Assembly (NCBI RefSeq): GCF_014172405.1
Contig: NZ_WNXC01000001.1
Span: forward strand, 620,001-684,000
From: Pedobacter gandavensis
GTDB lineage: Bacteria; Bacteroidota; Bacteroidia; Sphingobacteriales; Sphingobacteriaceae
DNA: 64,000 bases
Direction: 5' to 3'
This document shows positions 52,105 through 64,000 of the stretch, in pieces. A program made the position numbers and the translations under genes. How positions within the stretch are numbered: position 1 is the first letter of the stretch; each line of letters begins with the position of its first letter. Below the pieces are notes generated by a model. It saw only the letters and a list, made by a program, of their open reading frames with translations. It was not told the DNA's origin and searched no databases.

Positions 52105-53462
52105 TAATATTTAAAAGGCTTACCATCTACCATTACCTCTTGTTTCACCTCATCAAAAACCGCTTTTTTACCGGTCCTGGCTGCTGCATTGGTCATGATA
52201 TTTGCAATAGAGTGGTAATAACCCGCTTCCACCGGTGCATTGGTCTCCTTTCTGCTGCGAATACATTCCATCCAGTTTCTCATATGGGCAGAGGTCAATT
52301 TATCACCACCAGTGTTCGCGGAGGCTGCAACTTTTTCTACCATATCAGAAAGCTTTAATTCTGGCAATAGATTTGGTTGCATATTCATCGCACTGGCTGC
52401 ACCAGCTTTTAATCCACCTTTCGGAGAAACCATATTGGTGTTTAGATTCAATTCACCACCATTTGCATAATAAATTTCTGCTGGGTTTTCATCGCCATTG
52501 TGCATTCTTGAAGTAAAGACTACCTGGAAACCTTTTTCTGTATTGTTGTCTGGTCCATAATCAAATACCGCGGTGGTGGTATCCCAGTTTCTGCGACCAT
52601 CTTTCCATTGGTAAATGCCACCATTGGCGACTACACTTCTCGGATGTTTTAATCCGGTAAACCAATGAACGGTATCGATTTGGTGTGACATCCACTGTCC
52701 AGGCATTCCTGACGAATAAGGCCAGAATAAGCGGTATTCCAGGTATTTTCTCGGATCCCATTCTTCAAAAGGGCGATTGATCAGGAAGCGTTTCCAATCC
52801 GTATCTTCTTGTCTCAGTTTAGCGACTAAATCGGGTCTGCGCCATCTTCCAGGTTGATTCACATTCCAGCTGAGCTCAACCATGGTGATGTCACCAAATT
52901 TTCCATCTTTAATAAAATTGGAAGCCGCTTTATAATTCCCACCACTTCTCCGTTGAGAACCAATCTGTACGATCTGTTGGGATCCCTTAACGGCTTTTAG
53001 CGCCGCTCTGGCGTCCTCCATGGTTTCTGCGAAGGGTTTTTCACAATACACATCACACTTGGCTTTGATGGCTTCTATGGTGTGCACAGCGTGTTGGAAA
53101 TCAGCGGTACTCACAATTACTGCATCTATATCCTTTAAATTGTATAATTCGTCATTATTACGACAAGCGGTAATGTCATGATCTAATTTAGCTTTAAGAA
53201 TACCTTGACCAACACCTCGGCGGTAATTCCATAAATCAGACACGGCAACGATGTCGAAATTGAGTTCTTTATGGTGATTTAGGAAGCTCGGCAGGAGGGA
53301 GCTGTTAAAACGATCGGAAAATCCGACCACACCAACCCTTACCCGGTCGTTGGCGCCAATGATATTGCCATAACTTTTTGCACTTAAACCCATAGTTCCC
53401 ATATAAGTTCCGGCAGCTGCAATCGCAGATTGTTTAATGAATTTTCTTCTTGAAGATAACAT
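52104..53462 (-). CDS. Gfo/Idh/MocA oxidoreductase, Tat-exported (second copy)
   Basis: 452 aa. Twin-Arg signal (SSRRKFIKQSAIAAAG). Rossmann motif (VRVGVVGFSDRFNSS), CEKPFAET, and a longer C-terminal domain with WMSHQIDTVHWFTG. The fold matches its neighbour; it is not a close duplicate. It sits between the DUF1080 protein and the first oxidoreductase on the same strand. Likely a sugar 3-dehydrogenase or the reverse reductase; the direction is not shown by sequence. Confidence 0.9.
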   Translation of the reverse strand: MLSSRRKFIKQSAIAAAGTYMGTMGLSAKSYGNIIGANDRVRVGVVGFSDRFNSSLLPSFLNHHKELNFDIVAVSDLWNYRRGVGQGILKAKLDHDITACRNNDELYNLKDIDAVIVSTADFQHAVHTIEAIKAKCDVYCEKPFAETMEDARAALKAVKGSQQIVQIGSQRRSGGNYKAASNFIKDGKFGDITMVELSWNVNQPGRWRRPDLVAKLRQEDTDWKRFLINRPFEEWDPRKYLEYRLFWPYSSGMPGQWMSHQIDTVHWFTGLKHPRSVVANGGIYQWKDGRRNWDTTTAVFDYGPDNNTEKGFQVVFTSRMHNGDENPAEIYYANGGELNLNTNMVSPKGGLKAGAASAMNMQPNLLPELKLSDMVEKVAASANTGGDKLTSAHMRNWMECIRSRKETNAPVEAGYYHSIANIMTNAAARTGKKAVFDEVKQEVMVDGKPFKY

Positions 53463-53473
53463 AACAGGGGAGA

Positions 53474-54835
53474 TTAAAGTTGTTTCAATTTGATGCTTCT
53501 AAAGGATACCTGGTCACCATGATCCTGCAATAAAATGTGCCCTTTTGGAGCCATTCCAAAGTCTTTCCAGTTTTTATACTTGCTGTCCGCTACCAAAGCC
53601 AGGAATTCTGCTGATCCTCTGGTATATTCCAGGATTTTGTATCCATTTAACCAATATTCAATCTTGTTATCTGGATAAACACGAATCAAGCCTCTGTTCC
53701 AGTCGCCGATTTTACGTTGTGCATTAGGTATTTTTTTGCTGGTCATCAGGTCGTATAAAGAACCTAAAGTACGGTTGCCATCTTTTCCTAGTTTCGCATC
53801 AGGATGCCTGGCATCGTCTAGAATCTGGTATTCCGGACCAATCGCAGAGCCCTTGTTTCCTTCTGTCAAGGTCACAAAATATTTCACGCCACTATTTGCA
53901 CCTTCGCTAAGCTTGAAGTCGAATTTGAGTTCAAAAGCACCATATTGTTTCTCGGTTACGATATCACCACCATTGGTAGACTCTGCGCCATTTGATTTCT
54001 GCACGCTCAGTTCTCCATCTTGTATCGTCCATCCACTTTGCGGGAAGCCTGGTTTATAGGCGCCTTTCCATCCTTTACTCGTTTTACCGTCCCACAATAA
54101 AGTATAACCTTCTGCTTTTTCCTGAGTTGACAGGTCATTCGGCACCAGGTTCACCACAAATATTTGATCAGTTTTTGATGGCTTTAGATTTTCAGTCTGA
54201 ATTCGGATGTTTCTCCAGCGAATCTGTTTGCCCGGTGTGTCATTTTTGCCGATCGCATGAACCTGCAATGCAATAAAGCCAGCAGGTGTCATCGCGTCCA
54301 CCACATTGGCCGCTGGAACCCCATTTACCCAGGTACGGATAGAGTTCCCAATACATTCAACACGATATTTATTCCATTGTTGATTCTTGAAAGCAGCTTT
54401 TCCCTTCGGATTGATATCCATTGGGTACAACCAACCTCTTCTCGATTCGTCATAAATCCCGCCGCTAAATTTCCTGTCGGATGGGTCAATCTCCACCTGA
54501 TAACCATGTACTTTTCCGTTTAAGTAATCCGATTTACTTTCGCTTCGGATCTGTACACCGGAATTCATAGAATCGTCTACAAATAACTCAAGTTCCAGGA
54601 TAAAATCCCCATAGTTCTTCTCGGTGGTTAAGAAGGAGTTTGGCTGATTAGGGACAGTAGTACCCACAATTTCTCCGTTTACAACATCATATTTTGCTTG
54701 TCCATTGAGCTGTTTCCATCCCTGTAAGTCTTTTCCATTGAATAAATTTTGCCATTTCTGAGTCTGTGCCTGTAAATTTACAGGACTCCCTGCCCATAGC
54801 AAGGCAGCTAAAAGTAGTACTGGTTTGGTTCTCAT
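53474..54835 (-). CDS. Double DUF1080 (3-keto-disaccharide hydrolase-like) protein
   Basis: 453 aa with a signal peptide ending around LQAQ. Two DUF1080 (3keto-disac_hyd, LamG-like jelly-roll) domains: ~28-212 ([39 protein letters not shown]) and ~240-452 ([36 protein letters not shown]). The family cleaves glycosides that carry a 3-keto group. It starts downstream of the DUF6807 gene by 20 bp and 11 bp before the GFO gene. A tandem double-domain form is less common than the single one. Confidence 0.9.
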   Translation of the reverse strand: MRTKPVLLLAALLWAGSPVNLQAQTQKWQNLFNGKDLQGWKQLNGQAKYDVVNGEIVGTTVPNQPNSFLTTEKNYGDFILELELFVDDSMNSGVQIRSESKSDYLNGKVHGYQVEIDPSDRKFSGGIYDESRRGWLYPMDINPKGKAAFKNQQWNKYRVECIGNSIRTWVNGVPAANVVDAMTPAGFIALQVHAIGKNDTPGKQIRWRNIRIQTENLKPSKTDQIFVVNLVPNDLSTQEKAEGYTLLWDGKTSKGWKGAYKPGFPQSGWTIQDGELSVQKSNGAESTNGGDIVTEKQYGAFELKFDFKLSEGANSGVKYFVTLTEGNKGSAIGPEYQILDDARHPDAKLGKDGNRTLGSLYDLMTSKKIPNAQRKIGDWNRGLIRVYPDNKIEYWLNGYKILEYTRGSAEFLALVADSKYKNWKDFGMAPKGHILLQDHGDQVSFRSIKLKQL

Positions 54836-54855
54836 TTGTGTGGTTTAGGTATGTT

Positions 54856-55890
54856 TTAATTTTTTGTTTTACTGAACTGCGCTGCTTGTTCATTTAAGAG
54901 ATCTGCAGTTGGTTTTTCATTGGAGCTGATGAAAATCCGGTAACGAAAAGTAACAGATTCACCAGGAGCGAGGCTAAGGTTTAAGTTTTCTTTACCATTG
55001 CTAAATACTTGTTGTCCTAATGGATTAGCGGCAAATAAACCGTAATCTCTGGCATGCCAATAGGTTGGATATCCGGGGTTCTTTGGATGGTCAATGATGG
55101 CAATGGACACTTGCTGTTGGTCTTTAACCCCTGCCAATAAGCACCAATTACCTCTTGTTCCCCAGGCATCATTGCCTTTTTTTCCTGCGCTGGTCAGGTA
55201 ATCGCCATTTGCGCCATTGCCAGAAGCAGAAACTTTCGTCCGGTTCCCCTGACTGTCGGTGAATTCTGCAGTTTGATTGGAAGGCATTTCTAATTCTTTA
55301 GTCACCCTAAGCGCAATCATGCCATCCTTGACATCTTTGAATTTTACCGTGTCTTTCTGCGCGGTAAGCCTGGTTACTCGATCTATGGTCCTGTTGTTTT
55401 CATTCCCTGAAAAAGTAAAGGTGGTTTCTTCTTTTAGTAACACCTGTCGATCCTGCCTTTCCCAATTTGCAGTGTAACTCAATTCCCCCTTTTTACTGCC
55501 AGATTTATAGCCGGTCAATTGAACCGCTCTAATCCAGCCATACTTGCTTTTTTTTGACTCTGGGATATTGTAGGAGTTGTTCCAGAAATCCAACCCGTTT
55601 ACACTTTCATAATTGAGCCATAAGCCCACATGGTGTGGATGGTCTGTACGCTCCTGATCTCTGGTGTTTAAGGGAAATCCCCGGGTTAGGGTAAGACCAG
55701 TTGCCGTTTGAAGCGGATATAAAATTGGTTTTTCCAGGCTATCCGGATAAATGAAGCTGGTAAAAAACTTCCCGTCAACAATAACGTCCAGCTGTTTCCC
55801 TTTTTTCTGCGGTTGGAAACTGACAGATTTAGTCTGCGCATGAGATTGCAGGCTTAACCCACAAAAGGCAAGGATAAGATATTTGGTCAT
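54856..55890 (-). CDS. DUF6807 (PmoA-like) exported protein
   Basis: 344 aa. Signal peptide (to about QSHAQ). The hallmark of the family is visible: RTDHPHHVGLWLNYESVNGLDFWN, together with the later CLLAGVKDQQQVSIAIIDHPKNPGYPTYWHARDYGLFAANPLG. Often annotated 'methane oxygenase PmoA' by name only; there is no evidence for methane oxidation. These proteins recur beside GFO and DUF1080 genes, so it is probably a carbohydrate-active protein. First gene of the four-gene operon. Confidence 0.85.
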   Translation of the reverse strand: MTKYLILAFCGLSLQSHAQTKSVSFQPQKKGKQLDVIVDGKFFTSFIYPDSLEKPILYPLQTATGLTLTRGFPLNTRDQERTDHPHHVGLWLNYESVNGLDFWNNSYNIPESKKSKYGWIRAVQLTGYKSGSKKGELSYTANWERQDRQVLLKEETTFTFSGNENNRTIDRVTRLTAQKDTVKFKDVKDGMIALRVTKELEMPSNQTAEFTDSQGNRTKVSASGNGANGDYLTSAGKKGNDAWGTRGNWCLLAGVKDQQQVSIAIIDHPKNPGYPTYWHARDYGLFAANPLGQQVFSNGKENLNLSLAPGESVTFRYRIFISSNEKPTADLLNEQAAQFSKTKN

Positions 55891-56095
55891 ACTTGGTCAG
55901 GTTTTACACGGCTAAACTGCTAAACAGTCTGATCGTATTAAGCTAATATACTTTTCTTCCCGCAAAACCGGTTTAATTAAGAACTTAAATACATAGAAAA
56001 ATTACGAAAACGATGGAGTAGGTAGGATGTATTTCCACAAATACCCTTATCATTGCAACGCGGAATTCTTAATCGTGTAATCACCAATCCACCAT

Positions 56096-57124
56096 ATGAA
56101 AAGGAAACGTTTTCTCTCTTTTATGCTGACTGCAGGATTAACCCTTCCTGTTACTGTTTCTCTAGGAAAGACAGTTGAAACTCTGGATGATCTCCCAATT
56201 AAACAACCACCTTACTTAAAAGCGGGAGATACCATTGGAATTACCAGTCCGGCAGGTTTCATCACTATGCCGGAAATTCTACCAGCGATAGCCATGATGG
56301 AAAGCTGGGGATTTAAGGTTAAAATCGGGAAAACTATAGATCAGCGTGATTTTACTATGGGTGGGACGGATCAGGAGCGTGCTGCAGACCTTCAGCAGAT
56401 GTTGGACGATCCGGAAATCAAGGCGATCATGTGTGCCAGAGGTGGCTATGGCTTGGTGAGAATCATAGACCTGCTCAACTTTGATCGTTTTGTAAAAACA
56501 CCCAAATGGATCATTGGTTTTAGCGATGTGACCGTTTTGCACTGTCATTTAAACCGCCAATTTGGAATTGCTTCGATACATTCCAAAATGTGTAACTCTT
56601 TTCCTACAGATCCTGCTGTAGCAGATGCAATGCAGTTGGCCACCATCATGTCGATCAAGAAATTGCTAAAAGGAGAAAATATGCAATATCAAGGGCCCAT
56701 CGTTGGCATCAACAAGCCGGGGAGGGCCTCCGGGATTTTGGTCGGTGGTAACCTGAGTATCATTGAAAGTATGGCCGGTACAAAGTCCGACTTGATCACC
56801 GATGGGAAAATCCTGTTTGTGGAGGATACCGGAGAGTACCTTTATAATCTCGATCGTATGTTTTGGAACCTGAAAAGAACAGGGAAACTGGATCGCTTAG
56901 CCGGTTTAATTATTGGTGGATTTAAAGTTAAACCTGATGATCCCGGGGAAGAGTTCGGAAAAACGATCTATGATATTGTTCAGGAGAAAGTTAGCCATTA
57001 CGGGTACCCTGTTGCTTATGACTTTCCGATTGGACACCAAAAAAACAATTTCGCCCTTAAATGTGGCGTAAAACACAGTCTGGAAGTAGGGGCAAATGGA
57101 AGCCGACTTTCCGCCTTAGGTTAA
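56096..57124 (+). CDS. S66 LD-carboxypeptidase (MccF/LdcA type)
   Basis: 342 aa with a hydrophobic N-terminus (MKRKRFLSFMLTAGLTLPVTVSLG) that looks like a signal peptide. The S66 features are GGYG (115-119), the nucleophile S143 in GFSDVT, the E-containing EDTGEYLYNLDR and the H in FPIGHQKNN. It would cut the L-Lys/DAP-D-Ala bond of murein tetrapeptides, or detoxify MccC-like conjugates. An exported copy favours the murein role. Confidence 0.9.
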   Translation: MKRKRFLSFMLTAGLTLPVTVSLGKTVETLDDLPIKQPPYLKAGDTIGITSPAGFITMPEILPAIAMMESWGFKVKIGKTIDQRDFTMGGTDQERAADLQQMLDDPEIKAIMCARGGYGLVRIIDLLNFDRFVKTPKWIIGFSDVTVLHCHLNRQFGIASIHSKMCNSFPTDPAVADAMQLATIMSIKKLLKGENMQYQGPIVGINKPGRASGILVGGNLSIIESMAGTKSDLITDGKILFVEDTGEYLYNLDRMFWNLKRTGKLDRLAGLIIGGFKVKPDDPGEEFGKTIYDIVQEKVSHYGYPVAYDFPIGHQKNNFALKCGVKHSLEVGANGSRLSALG

Positions 57125-57143
57125 AACGGTTCCTGAACACCAG

Positions 57144-57401
57144 CTAGCTTTTAAATCCGGGAGGATTTTTCGGTTTTCTGCTAAACCAGGATTTTACCTT
57201 ATTAAATAAAGTCACTACTTTTTCCTTCGGTTTTCGAGTGTATTTCTTCGCAATATACCCCGGACTATATTGATGGATGTATGTCTTCAGATCTTCCTTA
57301 AATGTTTCCTCATAGCGTTCCTGATCCAACAATAATTCAGCCTGCCTCTTTTTTAAATCTTTTAGATTGTTAATCTCCTTGTAATTGTAGCTTTTTTCCA
57401 T
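57144..57401 (-). CDS. Hypothetical small basic protein
   Basis: 85 aa from the ATG at 57399-57401 (MEKSYNYKE); a TTG start 13 codons upstream is less likely. Strongly charged: an N-terminal helix with many Lys/Glu (LKDLKKRQAELLLDQERYEETFKEDLKTYIHQY) and a basic tail (KKYTRKPKEKVVTLFNKVKSWFSRKPKNP). No TM. I do not recognise a family. It lies 68 bp after the YtxH-like gene, likely in its operon. Confidence 0.6.
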   Translation of the reverse strand: MEKSYNYKEINNLKDLKKRQAELLLDQERYEETFKEDLKTYIHQYSPGYIAKKYTRKPKEKVVTLFNKVKSWFSRKPKNPPGFKS

Positions 57402-57469
57402 GTCATCCCGTTTTCTATCTATATCCCCATGCTTTTCCAAAAAGCCTTAATTTCTGTTCCTGTAGCACA

Positions 57470-57715
57470 TTAAACGTGCTCTACATGATCGTTGAAATCT
57501 TCATTAAAAGTATTCATTAAGCGATCTTTAATGTTTTCCAAGTGTTGTAATTGCGCTTTGGTATGGTCCTCGCTTTGATGTGCCCGCTTAGCCCTGGAGA
57601 CTTCATGCCCATTTAATTGTTTCTTTTTCCTTTCAGGAGCTAATAATAAGCCCAATGCAGCACCAGCTGCCAAACCTGCAAAAATGCCTAGTATTATTTT
57701 TGTGTCGTTGTTCAT
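57470..57715 (-). CDS. YtxH-like small membrane protein
   Basis: 81 aa. An N-terminal TM helix with Gly/Ala (IILGIFAGLAAGAALGLLLAPE) and a charged tail ending in a helix (LENIKDRLMNTFNEDFNDHVEHV). This is the YtxH/general-stress small-protein layout (GxLAGAALGLLLAPxxG). It is divergent from xseA, with 50 bp in between. Confidence 0.75.
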   Translation of the reverse strand: MNNDTKIILGIFAGLAAGAALGLLLAPERKKKQLNGHEVSRAKRAHQSEDHTKAQLQHLENIKDRLMNTFNEDFNDHVEHV

Positions 57716-57765
57716 ATCTGTATTTATAGCGTCGTTGCTGCATTATAAACTATCAAAGGGTTGAT

Positions 57766-59190
57766 TTGTTTTTAGATTTCCTAACTTTAGACCATAATCA
57801 CAGATACCTAGAACTTTTGAGCACTATTCCCTCCATAAAACTCTCCGAACTGACCCGCCAAATTCAACAGGCAATTGATGGTGTTTTTGGGCAGCAGACC
57901 TTCTGGATCATCGCTGATATTACCAACTACACCTATAAACCACAAAGCAATTACCATTATTTTGAACTGGTAGAAAAAGACAAGACTGCGGCAAGAATCC
58001 TGGCAAAAGTGGCTGGAAGGGCATGGGGAAATGCTTCTTTGAACATCACGAACTTCGAAAAAGCAACTGGTCAGAAGTTCAAAAATGACATCAATGTACT
58101 CGTCCAGGTATCCGTCCAGTATAATCCAGCATTTGGATTGCAATTGAATCTTCTGGATATTGACACCAATTTCACGTTGGGCTTATTTGAGCAGCAACGA
58201 AAAGAAACTTTAGAACGCTTGCTTCGTGATAACCCAACATTCATTCAAAAAGAAGGAGATCGTTACCTCACCAGAAATAATAGCCTGATCTTAGGTCCGG
58301 TTATTCAACAGATTGCGGTGATCTCTTCTGATACTTCCGCAGGGTTTCAGGATTTCAGACACAGTCTGGAGCACAATCCTTTTGGCTATAAGTTTGAAAT
58401 TGACGATTATTTTGCGTTGGTACAAGGCGATGGTAATGCAAAGCAATTCCTGGCACAAATCATTGCCGTATATGAATCTAAAAAACCTTATGATGCGTTA
58501 ATCATTATTAGAGGCGGAGGCTCGCAGACGGATTTTCTGCTGTACGATAACTACGAACTCAACCGGGCAATTGCCAAATTTCCGATTCCCGTCATTACCG
58601 GAATCGGACACCAAAAAAATGAGACCATTGCCGATTTAATGGCACATACCTCTACCAAAACACCAACTAAAGCAGCGGAGTTTATCATTGCTCATAACCG
58701 CAACTTTGAGGATCGGCTAACGGGAATCCAAAAGATGATCCTGATCAAAACCTATCAAATGATCAATCACCATAAAGACAGACTGGTGCAACTGAATCAA
58801 TCTACCATAAATACCAGTCGAAATCTGTTACACGGCCACCATAACCACATTTTGCAGTTGTCAGGATTGATCCTCAGCAATCCAAGGATGCTCATTTCCA
58901 ATAAAAGAAAAGATCTGAGCAACCTCAGTCAGAACATGCAAACCTATAGTAGAATGTATTTTCTGAACAAAAAAGGAAACATTGCCCATTTTCAATCTGT
59001 GATGAGAATCATGAGCCCTCAGAATATCCTGAACAAAGGTTTTGCAATTTTAAAGGTAAATGGGAAAATAGTAGGCAATGCCGATCAGATCGATGTAGGG
59101 GAGGAATTAACCGTCAGATTGGCCAATTCAGAAATCAAAACAACAGTAAAATCAAAATCAGCATACGATGAAAACGAATTTAACCTATGA
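57766..59190 (+). CDS. xseA: Exodeoxyribonuclease VII large subunit
   Basis: 474 aa if started at the TTG at 57766; there is no early ATG, so the start is not certain and another TTG near 57820 is possible. An N-terminal OB-fold (IKLSELTRQIQQAIDGVFGQQTFWIIADIT) precedes the catalytic domain (ISSDTSAGFQDF, IIRGGGSQTDFLLYDN, ITGIGHQKNETIADLMAHTSTKTPTKAAEF) and a coiled-coil stretch. The GGG-S and the GIGHxxDxT-like segment match XseA. It overlaps xseB by 23 bp. Confidence 0.93.
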   Translation: MFLDFLTLDHNHRYLELLSTIPSIKLSELTRQIQQAIDGVFGQQTFWIIADITNYTYKPQSNYHYFELVEKDKTAARILAKVAGRAWGNASLNITNFEKATGQKFKNDINVLVQVSVQYNPAFGLQLNLLDIDTNFTLGLFEQQRKETLERLLRDNPTFIQKEGDRYLTRNNSLILGPVIQQIAVISSDTSAGFQDFRHSLEHNPFGYKFEIDDYFALVQGDGNAKQFLAQIIAVYESKKPYDALIIIRGGGSQTDFLLYDNYELNRAIAKFPIPVITGIGHQKNETIADLMAHTSTKTPTKAAEFIIAHNRNFEDRLTGIQKMILIKTYQMINHHKDRLVQLNQSTINTSRNLLHGHHNHILQLSGLILSNPRMLISNKRKDLSNLSQNMQTYSRMYFLNKKGNIAHFQSVMRIMSPQNILNKGFAILKVNGKIVGNADQIDVGEELTVRLANSEIKTTVKSKSAYDENEFNL

Positions 59191-59371
59191 ATTAGCCTAT
59201 AAAGAATTGGCAGAAATTGCGCAGGAAATAGAGACAGAATCAGTTTCTGTGGATGTTTTAGCAGAAAAGGTGAAACGCGCATCAGAACTCATTGAATTCT
59301 GTCAGAACAAGTTGCGTGCAACAGAGACAGAAGTAAATAAGATCATTAAACAAATGGAACAGCAAAAGTAG
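59168..59371 (+). CDS. xseB: Exodeoxyribonuclease VII small subunit
   Basis: 67 aa helical protein. MKTNLTYELAYKELAEIAQEIETESVSVDVLAEKVKRASELIEFCQNKLRATE has the standard XseB helix-hairpin pattern (YE.AL.ELE.IV..LE.....L.....), confirmed by its overlap with xseA. Confidence 0.92.
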   Translation: MKTNLTYELAYKELAEIAQEIETESVSVDVLAEKVKRASELIEFCQNKLRATETEVNKIIKQMEQQK

Positions 59372-59411
59372 TATATTAGTCACATTCGTAAACCATTTAA
59401 GTTTAAACAAT

Positions 59412-60332
59412 ATGTCTACACAAGGGAATTTTAACGCCGAACAAGAGGAAGAATTTTTCAATAAGATTGACCAGGTTTATGATTTAACGGAGGCTTCAAA
59501 CTTTGATGCCGCGGAACAATTGTTAATGGAGATCAATGGTTCAATCACAGGACCTAAGGAAAACAGTAGTGTAGGAGGAGTAGTGCTCGACAGCATTTAT
59601 TCTTTTTATGAGCAAACGGGAGCTTTAGAAAAGGCCTTGCCTTTCTTCCTGGAGGAAACCGAGTATTTAAAAGAAAAGATGGCCCATGAAAAAATCCATT
59701 CCACGCGTCACTTCCTGACCACCGGAGCAATCTATTATGCTTTAAATGATTTGGACAATGCCAGAGCTAACTTTCTAATCGCCTATGATAAAGAAGGTAG
59801 CAAGATTTTCATGGATGAAAACTCAGATTACCTGAAGATTGCTTTAATGGATGATCCGGAATTTGTCGCTTTCAAGGAAACATTTGTTCCTAATGAAGAC
59901 GAAGCGCAGCTGGAGCTTTCTGAAGAGGAGCATGAGCTATTGGAGAAATACTGTGAAGAAGGAAATGCGGAGATGGACAAAGAAAACTATCCTGCAGCCA
60001 TTGCCGCTTTTACGAAAGCATTAGAAGTATTGCCTGCACCAAAAGACGACTGGGATGCTACGGCATGGATTTCTGCGTCAATCGGAGATGCTTATTTTGC
60101 GGAGAAAAAATACAAAGAAGCATTAGACCATTTACACCGTGCCTACCAGATTTATGGTGAAGATGATCCGAATGCATTTGTGTTATTGCGTATGGGACAA
60201 AGTTACCTGGAGCTAGGTGAAGAAAAGCATGCTACAGATTACCTGCACCATGCTTATAAGTTAGAAGGTAAAGAATTATTTGAAGATGATAAAAAGTACC
60301 TTACATTTTTAGCATCTAAAGTGACTCTTTAA
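59412..60332 (+). CDS. Tetratricopeptide repeat protein
   Basis: 306 aa, acidic, cytosolic. TPR-like repeats in both halves, e.g. FDAAEQLLMEING, EKALPFFLEETEYLKEKM, ALNDLDNARANFLIAYDKEG, ENYPAAIAAFTKALEVLPAP, EKKYKEALDHLHRAYQIYG, GEEKHATDYLHHAYKLEG. No catalytic domain. It lies 40 bp after xseB and may be in the same transcript. Confidence 0.85.
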   Translation: MSTQGNFNAEQEEEFFNKIDQVYDLTEASNFDAAEQLLMEINGSITGPKENSSVGGVVLDSIYSFYEQTGALEKALPFFLEETEYLKEKMAHEKIHSTRHFLTTGAIYYALNDLDNARANFLIAYDKEGSKIFMDENSDYLKIALMDDPEFVAFKETFVPNEDEAQLELSEEEHELLEKYCEEGNAEMDKENYPAAIAAFTKALEVLPAPKDDWDATAWISASIGDAYFAEKKYKEALDHLHRAYQIYGEDDPNAFVLLRMGQSYLELGEEKHATDYLHHAYKLEGKELFEDDKKYLTFLASKVTL

Positions 60333-60349
60333 GTTTACCATTTATAAAA

Positions 60350-61335
60350 CTATAACCAGTTATTATCTTTATACCAGCTGACGGTTTCTATTAATCCTTT
60401 TTCAAGGTCATAGATTGGTTCAAAACCTAAGTCAGCTTTTAAATGGCCGATATTACATGCCCAGTTAATGGCTGTAAGTTCGGCCATTTTTTCTTTGTTC
60501 AATGTTGGTGTATTCTTGCTTTTCGCATAGAAAATATCCATCATAGCAGCCATGAAACCGACCACCGAAACCGGTAAATGAAATTTAATGGTTTTCTTAT
60601 TTAGCGCTTTTTTAATGTATTCTGCCAAGGCATAACGACTATAAATATGGCCGTCAGAGACATTATAGCTTTTTCCAATCAGGGGAGAAGAGAGTGCTTT
60701 GACAATTACAGCTGCCAGATCCTTTACATAAATAAAGCTCAGCTGCTGCTTGAAGCTACCAATATGAGGCTCTAATCCCTTGTTAATCGTGTTAAATAAG
60801 ATGAATAAATCTTTCTCCCTTGGACCATATACCGCTGTTGGGCGGATCACCATCAATGGAAGATTAGGAATCTCCGATAAATATTGCTCTGCTAATAATT
60901 TGCTTGCACCATAATTGGTCACCGGATGCCCCGGAGAATCGTCCTGAATTTCGGCAGATAAATCGGTTAAAGGACCTATTGCCGCCAGACTGCTCACAAA
61001 CACAAACTTTTGCAGGTCAATATTAGCCGTACTTGCCGCCAGGGCAAGATTTTTGGAAAACTCGGCATTGACCTTATTGTAAGCTGCTTCGGTCTTTGCT
61101 TTGGTAATCCCTGCCGCATGGATGATGTAATGGTATTGCTGCTCTTCCAAGGCAGCTTTAAGGCGCTCTACGGAAGTATAATCCAAAGTAGTGTAATGGA
61201 TGTCAAATTCTTTCAAATGAGACTTATCAGTACCCGGACGGACTGCAGCGTGCACTTCCAGTCCGGCTCCTAATGCTTTTTCTATCAAATGATAGCCCAC
61301 AAATCCTGTTGCACCGGTAATTAATACCTTTTTTA

Positions 61336-61339
<4 letters not shown>
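60350..61339 (-). CDS. Extended SDR, probable 3-ketosphinganine reductase (CerR-like)
   Basis: 329 aa NAD(P)-dependent extended SDR. Motif TGATGFVGYHL, then YHIIHAAGITKA, catalytic S in FVSSLAAIG, YGASK for the YxxxK pair and RPTAVYGPREKD. Annotation would be 'NAD-dependent epimerase'. The closest functional parallel is CerR of Caulobacter, an epimerase-annotated SDR that reduces 3-ketosphinganine. It is third in the operon after SPT and the acyltransferase-like gene, with a 4-bp ATGA overlap, which supports the ceramide role; not proven. Confidence 0.72.

Positions 61340-64000
<2,661 letters not shown>

Noticed and set aside
52140-52516. Several plus-strand frames opposite the second Gfo/Idh/MocA gene
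   Set aside because: They are overlapping shadows of a clear coding frame, with His/Ser-rich unstructured translations.

Overview
The window looks like chromosomal DNA of a Sphingobacteriaceae bacterium, most likely Pedobacter or a close relative. The evidence is: a SusC/SusD pair; LytS/LytTR two-component proteins; Bacteroidota-type promoter motifs (TAnnTTTG) with few Shine-Dalgarno sequences; many GH20/GH33/DUF1080 glycan enzymes; and a serine palmitoyltransferase that closely resembles the Sphingobacterium enzyme as I remember it. I saw no rRNA, tRNA, CRISPR array, insertion sequence or prophage.

Left edge (1-4400): the 3' part of a class I lanthipeptide dehydratase (LanB), a LytS-type histidine kinase and a LytTR response regulator. 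Between the two regulators, on the opposite strand, is a 52-codon gene that reads as a lanthipeptide precursor: a Phe-Asp-Leu leader motif, then a Ser/Thr-rich C-terminus with one Cys. A hairpin follows it. This is the most novel item in the window. The rest of the cluster (cyclase, transporter) would lie upstream.

4.4-16 kb: stress, sensing and envelope genes. These are a cupin, an MFS carrier, TerD, a large PAS histidine kinase, lipoproteins, a metallophosphoesterase, an NAD(P)H oxidoreductase and a Crp/Fnr regulator. Two roughly 82% identical small exported proteins flank the last two, and both have the same upstream element at exactly the same distance from the start codon.

16-25 kb: an ASCH-like protein with an AraC regulator; ribB; a fungal-type prephenate dehydrogenase; a GH20 hexosaminidase; a DUF2314 protein; a candidate 31-aa membrane peptide; a solute-binding domain without a signal peptide; and a Kv-type potassium channel with a zinc ribbon.

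25-41.3 kb: a sialic acid utilisation locus. A FadR-type GntR regulator is divergent from susC-susD-nanA-nanM-nanT-nanH-sialate O-acetylesterase-AGE epimerase-GH20. The exoenzymes free and deacetylate sialic acid, NanM, NanA and the epimerase take it towards GlcNAc, and NanT imports it. An operator palindrome lies before susC and a related half-site lies beside the regulator start. Two strong hairpins sit inside the operon. No GlcNAc kinase, nagA or nagB is present here.

41.3-50.8 kb: tesA divergent from ybbA-ybbP (the E. coli arrangement), a DUF2784 protein, a surface protein, an HD hydrolase, an MFS carrier and an SSS sodium symporter.

50.9-55.9 kb: a minus-strand operon of DUF6807, double-DUF1080 and two Tat-signal Gfo/Idh/MocA oxidoreductases. 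It fits exported glycoside cleavage through 3-keto sugars.

56-64 kb: an LD-carboxypeptidase, two small envelope or hypothetical proteins, xseA-xseB, a TPR protein, and a translationally coupled operon of serine palmitoyltransferase, an acyltransferase-like protein and an extended SDR. That operon could encode the whole bacterial ceramide pathway. An 18-nt perfect palindrome lies upstream of it.
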